Shown here one piece after another: positions 15,052 through 23,490 of a stretch of DNA of 64,000 nucleotides. Source of the DNA: JAJEFO01 sp965221845 (lineage in GTDB: Bacteria; Pseudomonadota; Alphaproteobacteria; Rhodobacterales; Rhodobacteraceae); the NCBI GenBank assembly GCA_965221845.1, contig OZ244919.1:2542001-2606000 (forward strand), written 5' to 3'. Position 1 is the first letter of the stretch. Each line of letters opens with the position of its first letter. The notes under the pieces are model-generated. The model was not told the origin of the DNA, did no database searches, and saw only the letters and a program-made list of their open reading frames with translations. Both the position numbers and the translations under genes were made by a program.

Positions 15052-18000
15052 TTGGCGCATCCCTTCGTCCTGGCGGGGAGCGTGGGCATCCTTCTCCTTG
15101 CCGCGGAGGCTCATGCGGCGTGCACCCTTTCCGGGCCTGATGGTGACGGCGTCCGCACCAACACCTGCACGGGCGTGAACACCGGACGGCAGCAGGCGCG
15201 CGGCACCAACGACGAGGAGAAACTGATCCTCCGGAGCGGCGCCTCGATCACGAACGCCGACGGCCAGGGAATTCTGGGCCGCGGCGACGACGCGGCGACC
15301 AAGGTCACCATAGAGACGGCCGGCGACATCACCGCGGCAACCGGCATCCAGTTCGACATGGGCCGCCCCGGCGCGGCATCGGACGGCCTGTCCACTCTCC
15401 GGATCAAAGGAGGCACGATCAGCGCCACGCAGAATGGAGTCGTGTTCAACAACCGCGCGCTCGGCGGTTTCGATTTCGACATGACCGACGGCTCCATTGG
15501 CACCGAGGCCACCCGGGTGGGCGCGACGGGCCTCTCTGCAGGCATCCAGGGCCTTGGAAGCGACAATGACATCGACATCGACATGACGGGCGGCAGCATC
15601 TACGCCACCCAGCGGGGCATGGACCTGTCCCACAGGGGAACCGGGGACATAGACGTTGACATCGGGTCAGGCGCCACCATCGACACCCTGGGCGAGGGCA
15701 ACCGCGGCGCGGGTCTCTTCATATCACGCAGCAACGCCGGGGGCCGCATCGATGTGGACAACGCCGGCAAGGTCCGTTCCGTTGGCCACGACGGCATCTA
15801 CGTCCTGAACGATGCCACGGGTGATACGCCGATCGCTCTCACCCACACGGGCCGGATCACGGCTCATGGCAACGGCATCTACGTCCGGCAAGGCAGCAGC
15901 AGCACAAGCGGCCATGGTGCCGTATCCGTCACCTCGGGCGGCGACATCACCGCGACGGGTCCGACCGGGACCGGCATCAACCTCGATCTGACCCGCGGCG
16001 ATGCAGAGGCCGATGATGACGTCAGCGTCACCCTCACGGGCGGCACAATCGAGGCCATGTCCACGGGCGTCAATGTGAACAGCGGCACCCTAGGCGGCCT
16101 CACCTTCGACATGACCGGCGGGTCCATCGGCACGGAAAGCCGCATGATTGGCCAGATGGGCGTGAATCTGCGGCTTGGCAATACGGCAAACGACGAGGAT
16201 CTTGACGTCAGTCTCGCCAATGGCGAAATCTTTGCCACCCGGCGCGGCCTGGATCTCTTCCATGCCGGAAGCGGCCACATGAATCTCACCTTCGGCCCGA
16301 ACAGCAGGATTCACACGAAGGATTCCATCTTCATGTCACGCGGCAGGCCTCAGCGCGGCGCGGGCGTCCACGCCGCCCACAGCGGCTCCGGCAACATCGA
16401 CATCAACCACGAGGGCACCATCGATTCCGGGCTGGGCACCGGCATCTACGCCCAGCACACCGGCACGGGCGATCTCTCCATCACCAATTCGGGTACGATC
16501 ACCAGCGGGTTCCAGGGCATCGACGCGCGGCGCTTCGGCGAAGACGGCAGCGGCCGTCTTGTCATCACCCACAGCGGCACGATCACGGCCTCCCGCGGTC
16601 CGGGCATCTTCGTTCGGCACGACGCGCCGAGGACATCCGGAAACGGAGGGCCTGACGTCAACATCGACATCCGGGGCGACGTGACAACGACGGCCATGGG
16701 CCATGCCGCCGTCCGCGTCGACACCCGCGGCCCGACCGCCAGCGCCGGTGTCCTCGTCCAGCACACCAAAGGGAAACTCGAGGGATTCTGGGGAATCTTC
16801 GCCACGGACGCCCGGTATACGAGCTCGACCGGGACCGTGCCCGTTGGCTTCACGCCTCCCCTGGCCTCCGGCCCGAATCCCAAGGTCCGCATCACGGTGG
16901 GCGAGGAGGCCCTCATCGTCGCCAAGGGGCAGCCCGCCCCGGGTGCCGCCTCGCTGCCCAAGGCGCGGCGGGTGGCCCGCGAACTGGTCGGGACCTACGC
17001 CCTCCCCGCCGGCATCGTCGTGGGCGGCGGCAACGTCAGTCGGGTCGCTGAGTACATTGCGGGCGGGGATGGCGACGGCGAACTGAGCGCTGGGGAGGAG
17101 GCCGTGCTGCGGGCGGTGTACCGTACCCACGGCACCGAAACCGCGCGCAAAACCGCGCTCGATGCCGCGCTGAGCGCCCTGGACGGCGCCACGTACGACG
17201 ACGAATACAGGAACACCGTCCGTTGGTACGCGGGCGCCTACAACGCTGCCGACTACCGGGTGGATGTGAAGCGCGGCGGTAGAATCGAGTCCGACGGCGA
17301 CGGCATCCGGATCATGCGCCGGCACATACGCGATGGCAACGGCGGGTCGCACGTCGACATCGACGAGGGCGCCGTGGTCAAAGCCCGCCGCTACGGCGTC
17401 CGCATGGGCGGGGCCGGCATGGACGGCAGCTTCGTCCTCCCGTCCGAAGGTCCGGCCGTCCGCCTCCGCCGACAGTCCGTCGAGGTCCGCGGGCGCCTGG
17501 AAAGCACGGGGCCCGACGGTGCCGCCATCGCGCTCGTCGGGGGCGGCCGCGTGATCGTCGGCCCCAAAGCCGTCCTGCGCTCCGCGTCGGGCACGACGAT
17601 CCGGGTCGACGAGGCGGACCCGGGCACCAACCTGGTCGTCGTGGTCGAGCTGGACGAGGACAATGACGTCGCGAACGCCTTCAGGCGGGTCCCCGGCCGG
17701 ATCGTCAACGCCGGCACGACCCGGGCCTGGCTGGACCGGAGCGGCGACCGTTACCCCGTGCCGAAGGATCCTGCGGAAAGCTTCGTCCTGGGCGCGGATG
17801 ACGCGTGGCTGCGATGCGAGGGGAACGCCTGCGCGTTCCACGTTGGCCTGGCGCCCCGGGCGCGCGTGCACGCGGCCCTGCCGTCCCTGATGCTTGACAT
17901 GAACGGCATCCGGCCGCCCGCCCGGCGGGACGGGACCGGACCTTGGGTCAGCGTCACGGGCTCCTCGGCCAGCCGGGACCTGGAGGCCGGGACGGCAGGC

Positions 18001-18723
18001 ACGTCCTACGACGCCACCCGCGGCGACCTCATGCTGGGGCACGGCTTCAGCGCCGGGGAGGCCGGGACGCTCGGCCTGTTCCTGCAGCGCCAGGAGGGCA
18101 GGGCCAAGGTCGCCGGCGGCGGCCGGGTCGACGTCACGGCCACGGGGGCCGGCCTGGCCGCCCGCTGGGACATGGCCCCCCTGAGCTTCGGCCTGCACGC
18201 CTCCGCGAAGTCGTTCTCGAGCGACCTGACCTCCTCCCGCCGGGGCCGGCTCGCGACCGGGATCTCCGGCACCGGGCATTCGGTCGGCATCGAGGTCGGC
18301 CACGAGGCGGGCCTTCCGGACGCCACGCTGAGGATGAAGGTCGGGCTCGCGCATGAGAGGGTGAAGGCCGACGGCGTCGCCTACGCACTCAAGGACCCCA
18401 GCGCGGAAGGCGGGACCGCGCGGGTGGCGGTCGCCGGAACCAGGGGGACGGCGACCACGCTGAGCCTCGGGGCCAGCTACGAGAGGCCGTCCGGCGCGGG
18501 CGTCCTCTTCGCCGACGCGGGCCTCGGGATGACGCTGGACGGCAGCGCGGACGCCAGGGTCGGGGACACGCACCTGTCCGCCTCCCGGAAAGGCCTCGAC
18601 CTCAGCTTGCAGGGCGGCATCGCGCTCGGCCACGCCGGCGGCAGGGAGACCGTCCTGTCGGCCGGCTTCGCCAGGAAAGGCGGCGGGAACGGCTTCCAGG
18701 CCGGCCTGAGCTTCCGCTTCTGA
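15052..18723 (+). CDS. Autotransporter (type Va) with beta-helical passenger and C-terminal beta-barrel
   Basis: From TTG 15052 the product is 1223 aa. A hydrophobic signal segment (FVLAGSVGILLLAAEAHA) precedes ACTLSGP. The passenger, about residues 25-950, has many Gly/Asp/Thr-rich turns such as GSIYATQRGMDLSHRGTG and HSGTITASRGPGIFVRH, typical of a right-handed beta-helix. An Asp-rich EF-hand-like loop (GGDGDGELSAGEE) lies near residue 670. The last roughly 260 residues form an autotransporter barrel ending in GLSFRF with terminal Phe. The signal lacks a basic n-region from this start, but basic residues RKPPK lie in frame just upstream, so the true start is probably further 5', beyond the 7-bp repeat. 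Likely a surface adhesin. Confidence 0.85.
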   Translation: MAHPFVLAGSVGILLLAAEAHAACTLSGPDGDGVRTNTCTGVNTGRQQARGTNDEEKLILRSGASITNADGQGILGRGDDAATKVTIETAGDITAATGIQFDMGRPGAASDGLSTLRIKGGTISATQNGVVFNNRALGGFDFDMTDGSIGTEATRVGATGLSAGIQGLGSDNDIDIDMTGGSIYATQRGMDLSHRGTGDIDVDIGSGATIDTLGEGNRGAGLFISRSNAGGRIDVDNAGKVRSVGHDGIYVLNDATGDTPIALTHTGRITAHGNGIYVRQGSSSTSGHGAVSVTSGGDITATGPTGTGINLDLTRGDAEADDDVSVTLTGGTIEAMSTGVNVNSGTLGGLTFDMTGGSIGTESRMIGQMGVNLRLGNTANDEDLDVSLANGEIFATRRGLDLFHAGSGHMNLTFGPNSRIHTKDSIFMSRGRPQRGAGVHAAHSGSGNIDINHEGTIDSGLGTGIYAQHTGTGDLSITNSGTITSGFQGIDARRFGEDGSGRLVITHSGTITASRGPGIFVRHDAPRTSGNGGPDVNIDIRGDVTTTAMGHAAVRVDTRGPTASAGVLVQHTKGKLEGFWGIFATDARYTSSTGTVPVGFTPPLASGPNPKVRITVGEEALIVAKGQPAPGAASLPKARRVARELVGTYALPAGIVVGGGNVSRVAEYIAGGDGDGELSAGEEAVLRAVYRTHGTETARKTALDAALSALDGATYDDEYRNTVRWYAGAYNAADYRVDVKRGGRIESDGDGIRIMRRHIRDGNGGSHVDIDEGAVVKARRYGVRMGGAGMDGSFVLPSEGPAVRLRRQSVEVRGRLESTGPDGAAIALVGGGRVIVGPKAVLRSASGTTIRVDEADPGTNLVVVVELDEDNDVANAFRRVPGRIVNAGTTRAWLDRSGDRYPVPKDPAESFVLGADDAWLRCEGNACAFHVGLAPRARVHAALPSLMLDMNGIRPPARRDGTGPWVSVTGSSASRDLEAGTAGTSYDATRGDLMLGHGFSAGEAGTLGLFLQRQEGRAKVAGGGRVDVTATGAGLAARWDMAPLSFGLHASAKSFSSDLTSSRRGRLATGISGTGHSVGIEVGHEAGLPDATLRMKVGLAHERVKADGVAYALKDPSAEGGTARVAVAGTRGTATTLSLGASYERPSGAGVLFADAGLGMTLDGSADARVGDTHLSASRKGLDLSLQGGIALGHAGGRETVLSAGFARKGGGNGFQAGLSFRF

Positions 18724-18767
18724 TACCAAACCAAATAAGCAATCACGGATGGAAGCGGCCCCAGGCG

Positions 18768-18900
18768 TCACAGGACCGCCCACTCCCCTGCGGTGATCCG
18801 CATGATCTCCTCCGTCCGTCTTGCGAAGCCGCTCCAGACCTCCTCGACGGTCTCCCTGACATGCTCGGCGCTTTCGAACACGCGGTTGGCGAAGCATGCA
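18768..18900 (-). pseudogene. IS630-type transposase, C-terminal fragment
   Basis: The minus strand encodes about 43 residues, including CFANRVFESAEHVRE, VEEVWSGF and ITAGEWAVL, before a stop at 18768. This matches the terminal helix pattern of IS630-like DDE transposases (NRVF...W...I..I....W). Nothing upstream on that strand gives the DDE core. It is a short remnant directly behind the autotransporter. Confidence 0.5.
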
Positions 18901-19332
18901 AAAACCCCACATTGCGCCGGGAGCGGAGGTCACGGCGACCTGCCGGCCGAGGTAGTCGCTTCGCGGGCGCCCGGTTCCCGGGGTCGTCGATTCGCGGGGC
19001 GCGCGGCACGGATGACGTTGCCGGAAACGGGACGGTGCGCGCTGCGCGCGGGACCGAGACTGTGTCCGGGCGCGCTGGCGGATCTGCATGATCTTGCGGC
19101 ATCCTTCCTGAATTCCCGGCGCACAACCTCGAGGCTGGCCGGTTCACACATCACGTGGCGATGTCGGTGCCCCTTGTTCCCTGCCTCCCTTGCCATGGCT
19201 CTCGCTCCTGTATCTTGCCTCAACGCGCGCCGCCGGCCGGCTTGCCCGGCACTTGCACGGCACGCCGCATGGATGGCGTAACAGAACCGCCGGAGTCAAA
19301 AATCTGAACTACGCCCAGACGCGCCGACTGGC
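18901..19332. other. No recognisable gene; transposon-end-like motif at 19303-19316
   Basis: The open frames here encode only low-complexity Arg/Ala/Pro-rich products. TCTGAACTACGCCC at 19303-19316 resembles motifs at 42702-42715 and 45525-45539, which also lie in mobile-element debris. I see nothing else. Confidence 0.35.
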
Positions 19333-19641
19333 TTGCCAAACACGCCTTCCAGTGGCTATGTTGCGGCATGGGCGCCGCACCGGACATTACCGGACATTGA
19401 AGCACTTGCCCGGCAGGTCGCCGTCCTGGAGGAGCGCATGAACACGAAGCAGGCGGAATATCGCAGCGACCTTGCGGACCTTATGCGCGAGATTGCCCAC
19501 AAGAACGCAGAATCGGCGGACCGGATCGCGGAGGCGACGGAACGCATGGCGTCTTCGCGGTGGTGGCAGACGGCAATCATGATCGCCGTTGTCGCGCTGG
19601 TCGGAGCCGTCCTCGGCACACTGATCGGTCTGCCGTCCTGA
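19333..19641 (+). CDS. Small coiled-coil protein with C-terminal membrane anchor
   Basis: The frame gives up to 102 aa from TTG 19333, or 67 aa from ATG 19438. The latter has GGAGG five bases upstream, but the in-frame residues before it (LPDIEALARQVAVLEERM) continue the coiled-coil heptads, so the start is undecided. A charged helical region is followed by one hydrophobic segment (TAIMIAVVALVGAVLGTLIG) at the C-terminus. This resembles small tail-anchored coiled-coil proteins common in alphaproteobacteria. Function unknown; no operon partner. Confidence 0.5.
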   Translation: MPNTPSSGYVAAWAPHRTLPDIEALARQVAVLEERMNTKQAEYRSDLADLMREIAHKNAESADRIAEATERMASSRWWQTAIMIAVVALVGAVLGTLIGLPS

Positions 19642-19761
19642 CTGCGGCCAAGCACTTTTCAGTCAAAGGCTTCCAGCCTTCGCCAAGCCGTTTCGGCGGG
19701 GACGGTTTGGAGCGGGCCGCAAGCGGAGCGTGGGGGCGTCCGACGCCGTGCGGCGGACCTG

Positions 19762-19905
19762 TCAGAGCCAGGGCAAGCTTGGCCGGTCTTTGCCGCAACC
19801 GAGCCGGTTGATGCCGTTGCCGATCAACAGGGCGGGCTTGCGGTCCAGTTCCAGTATCCTGTCAAGGGAGAAGCCTGTCCGGCCGCCCGCCGTCACGGCG
19901 CGGCC
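19762..19905 (-). pseudogene. Possible N-terminal fragment of a SIR2-like protein
   Basis: The minus strand reads SLDRILELDRKPALLIGNG then INRLG and stops after LPWL at 19762. The stretch PALLIGNGINR followed by a Trp resembles the NAD-binding N-terminus of SIR2-domain proteins of bacterial defence systems. Only about 35 residues match and the gene ends at once, so this would be a relic. The match is short and could be fortuitous. Confidence 0.25.
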
Positions 19906-20135
19906 TCGCCCGTCCCGGCCATCACCGCCTTCCTGGCCCGCTCGCGCTGGCCGTGAAAGCGTTCGGCCTCGGCGCCCCTGTCGCGGATGGCCTCGCGCAT
20001 GGACTCCGGCACGGTCGCGCCGACCAGGCTCGCGCACGCGTCCGCGCGCGTGCGGAGGCCGTCCGGCACCTTGACGTCGGTCCCCCCCCCCTTGTCATGC
20101 GCATGATCGGCCCCTTTCCCCGGAATGTCCGTCAA
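19893..20135 (-). CDS. Hypothetical small protein containing a ten-G homopolymer
   Basis: ATG 20135 opens 80 codons. The C-terminal part (TRADACASLVGATVPESMRE, then AIRDRGAEAERFHGQRERAR) looks helical and protein-like, but I do not recognise it. The plus-strand run of ten C at 20082-20091 lies near the 5' end of the gene, a place where slippage would change frame. Could equally be a decayed gene. Confidence 0.3.
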   Translation of the reverse strand: MTDIPGKGADHAHDKGGGTDVKVPDGLRTRADACASLVGATVPESMREAIRDRGAEAERFHGQRERARKAVMAGTGEAAP

Positions 20136-20338
20136 GCCCTCTTACCGGACATGAAGGGACCCGCGTACGTTTTCGCCCCCTGTAGGGACCGACCCGTTGA
20201 GACGCATCCGGCGACGCAGGCCAGGCCGGCAGCCGGCAAGGAGACTGCCTGCCCCTGGCGTAACGGCGCGACGTCCCGCGGTCCCCTTGCAAGGGCCGGC
20301 GGTTCCCGCCCGGGGCCGTTCGGAGCGCAGCCATCGCC

Positions 20339-21199
20339 CTATCCGGCCGCGTTCAGAGATTCCTCCACGTAGATCTGTCGAAGCCGGGTCGCGACCGGAC
20401 CGGGCGTTCCGTCCCCGATCCTCGCGCCGTCGATTTCGACGACCGGCATCACGAGCGTTGACGCGGAGGTGATGAAAGCCTCGTCCGCCTTCATGGCCTC
20501 GTCCACCGTGAACGGGCGCTCCTCGACGTTCATCCGCGATTCCCGGGCAAAGGCCAGGACGGCCCGCCGCGTGACGCCGTGCAGGATCCTCTCCGACAGG
20601 TCGCGCGTGATGATCCTGCCGTCCCGGACGATGCAGGCGTTGTTCGAGGTGCCTTCGGTCACGACTCCGTCCTCGACCATCCAGGCATCGTCCATGCCCT
20701 GATCCCTGGCCATCCTCTTGCCAAGGACAGGATAGAGAAGCTGGATCGTCTTGATGTCGCGGCGCGTCCAGCGCAGGTCGTCGATCGTGATCACCCCGAT
20801 TCCCTTCTTCGCGGCCGGGCTGTCCACGATGCTCTTGGCCTGCGTGAACGCAATCACCGTGGGCGGCACAAGTTCGGGCGCGGGACAGTCGAAGTCCCGG
20901 TCCTTGTCCGCGCCACGGGTGATCTGGAGATAGATCATGCCTTCGCTCAGCGCGTTCCGCCGAACCAGTTCCCGGAACGTCCCGGCCAGATCGTCTCCGG
21001 CGAAGGGAGAGGCCATCCGGATCTCGCCCAGCGATCTCTCAAGCCGCGCCGCGTGTCCGGCGAAGTCGATCAGCCTGCCTTCCAGCACGCCGGTCACTTC
21101 GTAGACCCCGTCGGCAAACAGGAACCCCCGGTCGAATATCGACACGCGGGCCTCCGTCTCAGGAACGTATTCGCCGTTGACGTAAACGATGCGGCTCAT
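20339..21199 (-). CDS. dat: D-amino acid aminotransferase (class IV PLP)
   Basis: This 286-aa fold-type IV aminotransferase would interconvert D-amino acids and 2-oxoacids, typically D-alanine and 2-oxoglutarate. The catalytic Lys is about residue 150 in RRDIKTIQLLYPVLGK. Other family marks are VSIFDRGFLFADGVYEVTGV near the N-terminus, EGTSNNACIV and the LHGVTRRAVL region. Its ATG has GGGGGTGAG upstream. It lies three bases after dgcA on the same strand, and with dgcN forms an apparent D-amino-acid module. A branched-chain aminotransferase is less likely given the size and the VYEVTGV block. Confidence 0.85.
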   Translation of the reverse strand: MSRIVYVNGEYVPETEARVSIFDRGFLFADGVYEVTGVLEGRLIDFAGHAARLERSLGEIRMASPFAGDDLAGTFRELVRRNALSEGMIYLQITRGADKDRDFDCPAPELVPPTVIAFTQAKSIVDSPAAKKGIGVITIDDLRWTRRDIKTIQLLYPVLGKRMARDQGMDDAWMVEDGVVTEGTSNNACIVRDGRIITRDLSERILHGVTRRAVLAFARESRMNVEERPFTVDEAMKADEAFITSASTLVMPVVEIDGARIGDGTPGPVATRLRQIYVEESLNAAG

Positions 21200-21202
21200 T
21201 GC

Positions 21203-22168
21203 TCACCCCCACAGTTCCGGCCGTGGCGGATGCACGCATCCGCCGTCGTATTCCAGGGCATGGTCACGGTCTTCCGCCAGAAGGAGCGGCCCGTCAAGGT
21301 CGACCACCGCCGCGCCCTGCGCAGGCAGGATCGCCGGCGCCATGGCGAGCGACGTGCCGACCATGCATCCAACCATGATGTCGTGGCCCTGCTTCCGCGC
21401 GGCGTCCCTCAGAGCCAGCGCCTCCGTCAGGCCGCCGGCCTTGTCGAGCTTGATGTTCACCGCATCGTACCTGCCTTTCAGAAGCGGCAGGGTCGCCCTG
21501 TCATGGACAGACTCGTCGGCACAGACTGGCAGCGGCCGCGCGACTTCGGCAAGCATTTCGTCATTGCCGGCAGGCAACGGCTGTTCGACCAGCCGGACGC
21601 CGAGACGGACCAGGTGCGGCGCCATTTCCGAATACTGCTCGACGCTCCATCCCTCGTTCGCATCGACGATGATCCGAGTTTCCGGCGCCCCGCGGCGAAC
21701 GGCCTCGAGCCGAACCATGTCGTCCTCGCGGCCCAGCTTGACCTTGAGCAACGGTCGCCGGGCATGCCGTCTGGCAGACGCCTCCATCCGTTCCGGCGTG
21801 TCGAGCGACAGCGTGAACGCGGTGACCACGGGACCTGGCCTTTCGAGCCCGGCTAGCCGCCAGGCCCGCTCTCCGGCGCGCTTTGCCGCGAGATCCCACA
21901 GCGCGCAGTCGACGGCGTTTCGCGCCGCGCCCGCCGGAAGCATTTCCTGGATCCCCTCGCGGGTCGGTTCGGCCGGCAGGCCCAGGACCTGGTCCGCAAC
22001 CGACTCCATGGATTCGCCGTAGCGGGCGTAGGGAACGCACTCGCCCCGCCCGACCTTCCCGTCCTTCTCGATGCGGACGGCAAGGACCTCGGCGACGTCG
22101 CGTGACCCGCGCGAGATCGCGAATCTCCCGGCCAGCCGGTACGTCTCGGGATGCGCGCTTATCTCCAT
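21203..22168 (-). CDS. dgcA: N-acetyl-D-glutamate racemase DgcA / dipeptide epimerase family (enolase superfamily)
   Basis: This 321-aa member of the muconate-lactonizing subgroup of enolases has catalytic Lys in LLKVKLG, metal ligands in IIVDANEGW (Asp), VRLVEQPLP (Glu) and CADESVHD (Asp), and the opposite Lys in NIKLDKAGG. Such proteins are annotated L-Ala-D/L-Glu epimerases. When paired with DgcN they are assigned to racemise N-acetyl-D-glutamate in D-glutamate catabolism of marine Proteobacteria. Here dgcN lies 116 bp upstream on the same strand, which favours the DgcA role. Confidence 0.83.
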   Translation of the reverse strand: MEISAHPETYRLAGRFAISRGSRDVAEVLAVRIEKDGKVGRGECVPYARYGESMESVADQVLGLPAEPTREGIQEMLPAGAARNAVDCALWDLAAKRAGERAWRLAGLERPGPVVTAFTLSLDTPERMEASARRHARRPLLKVKLGREDDMVRLEAVRRGAPETRIIVDANEGWSVEQYSEMAPHLVRLGVRLVEQPLPAGNDEMLAEVARPLPVCADESVHDRATLPLLKGRYDAVNIKLDKAGGLTEALALRDAARKQGHDIMVGCMVGTSLAMAPAILPAQGAAVVDLDGPLLLAEDRDHALEYDGGCVHPPRPELWG

Positions 22169-22284
22169 CCGGCCCTTCCCGCATGCCGTTCCCGAGGGCT
22201 CAAGGCGCTTTCCGCCGGACGGCCAGGCCCCTTGCGCGGTCTGCCCCCTGCCACATTGTCGGCCTGCACCGCCATTCAGAGGCT

Positions 22285-23286
22285 TCAGGCCGCCTCAAGC
22301 GCATCCACGAGGCGCGCGGCCCCGTGCCGAAAGGGGTCCGCCGTCGGCAGGCCCATCCGCCTCTCGGTCTCCGCGCATGCGCGTGCCGCATCGTCGTCGT
22401 CCAGCGCGCTCGTGTTCAGCGAAACCCCGCATATCCTCACGTCCGGGTTCGCGATCCGCGCGATCGGGAGCGCGACGTCGCGAAGCTCCTCGAGCGTCGG
22501 GAGACCGCAATGCGGCAGGCCTCGCATGTTTGCCCGGGTCGGCTCGTGGGCCAGGATCATCGCGTCCGGCTGGCCGCCGTGAATCAGCGCCATCGTCACG
22601 CCGGAATAGGAAACGTGGAACAGGCTGCCCTGTCCCTCGATGTGATCCCAGTGGTCGGGGTCGTTGGCAGGCGTCAGGCGTTCGACCGCCCCTGCCATGA
22701 AGTCGGCGACAACGGCATCGAGCGGCACGCCGCTTCCCGTGATCAGGATTCCCGTCTGGCCGGTCGCGCGAAAGGTCGACTTCATTCCTCTCGCCCTCAT
22801 TTCCCTGTCCATGGCGAGACCCGTGTACATCTTGCCGATCGAGCAGTCCGTTCCTATCGTCAGGCACCGCTTGCCCGTCCGCCTGCGTCCGTTCGCGATC
22901 GGACAGGCGGCTGCGGGAACGCGCACGTCGTGAAGGGTCCGGCCGTTGCGCCGGGCGGCCTCCGCCAGGATCTCCTGGTCGCGCAGCAGGCTGTGCTGTC
23001 CGCTTGCCAGGTCAAGCCCGGTTTCCAGGGCGTCCCTCATGACCTCCAGCCAGGACCCGGGTATGACGCCGCCCCGGTTGGCCACGCCGACGACCAACGT
23101 GCGGGCGCCCTTCTCCCAGGCGTCCTTCAGGCCCAGATCGGGCGCACGGGCGTCGGCCATGCAGCCGTCCAGGCGCAACTGCCCGACAACGTTCTCCGGT
23201 CGCCAGTCGGCGATGCCTCGCGCCACCTTCGCGGCGAGCTGGTCAGGCGCGTCGCCAAGAAAGAGCAGGTATGGCTTGCGAATCAT
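22285..23286 (-). CDS. dgcN: DgcN, N-acetyltransferase for D-glutamate (DUF1611 family)
   Basis: This 333-aa DUF1611-family protein has a P-loop-like LTIGTDCSIGKMYTGLAMDR and blocks VVGVANRGG, GQTGILITG, DHIEGQGSLFHVSYSG and LAHEPTRANMRG. DgcN homologues acetylate D-glutamate before racemisation by DgcA. The start has GGGGGACAAG six bases or so upstream. It heads the dgcN-dgcA-dat cluster, and a 204-bp divergent region separates it from the malyl-CoA lyase gene. The acetyl donor and exact substrate here are inferred from the family. Confidence 0.83.
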   Translation of the reverse strand: MIRKPYLLFLGDAPDQLAAKVARGIADWRPENVVGQLRLDGCMADARAPDLGLKDAWEKGARTLVVGVANRGGVIPGSWLEVMRDALETGLDLASGQHSLLRDQEILAEAARRNGRTLHDVRVPAAACPIANGRRRTGKRCLTIGTDCSIGKMYTGLAMDREMRARGMKSTFRATGQTGILITGSGVPLDAVVADFMAGAVERLTPANDPDHWDHIEGQGSLFHVSYSGVTMALIHGGQPDAMILAHEPTRANMRGLPHCGLPTLEELRDVALPIARIANPDVRICGVSLNTSALDDDDAARACAETERRMGLPTADPFRHGAARLVDALEAA

Positions 23287-23490
23287 CTTGTCCCCCGCAT
23301 CTCGCGATCATCGGCATTCCTGCAGAAAAATCCATTTGCCCCCATTGCCGACATCTTGCGAACCGCCGCCTTCGCCGGCAAGGCACGGTTCGCGGCATGC
23401 AGCGCGCACGGCACGGGGCGGCGCAACGGGTTTGCATGCCGCATGGCGACGTAATAGCCAGATCGGGACCGAGCGAAAGGCGTGCTTTCC

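Noticed and set aside
16336..19089. A 917-codon minus-strand open frame opposite the autotransporter
   Set aside because: No conserved motif; the plus strand carries the signal peptide, beta-helix repeats and barrel.
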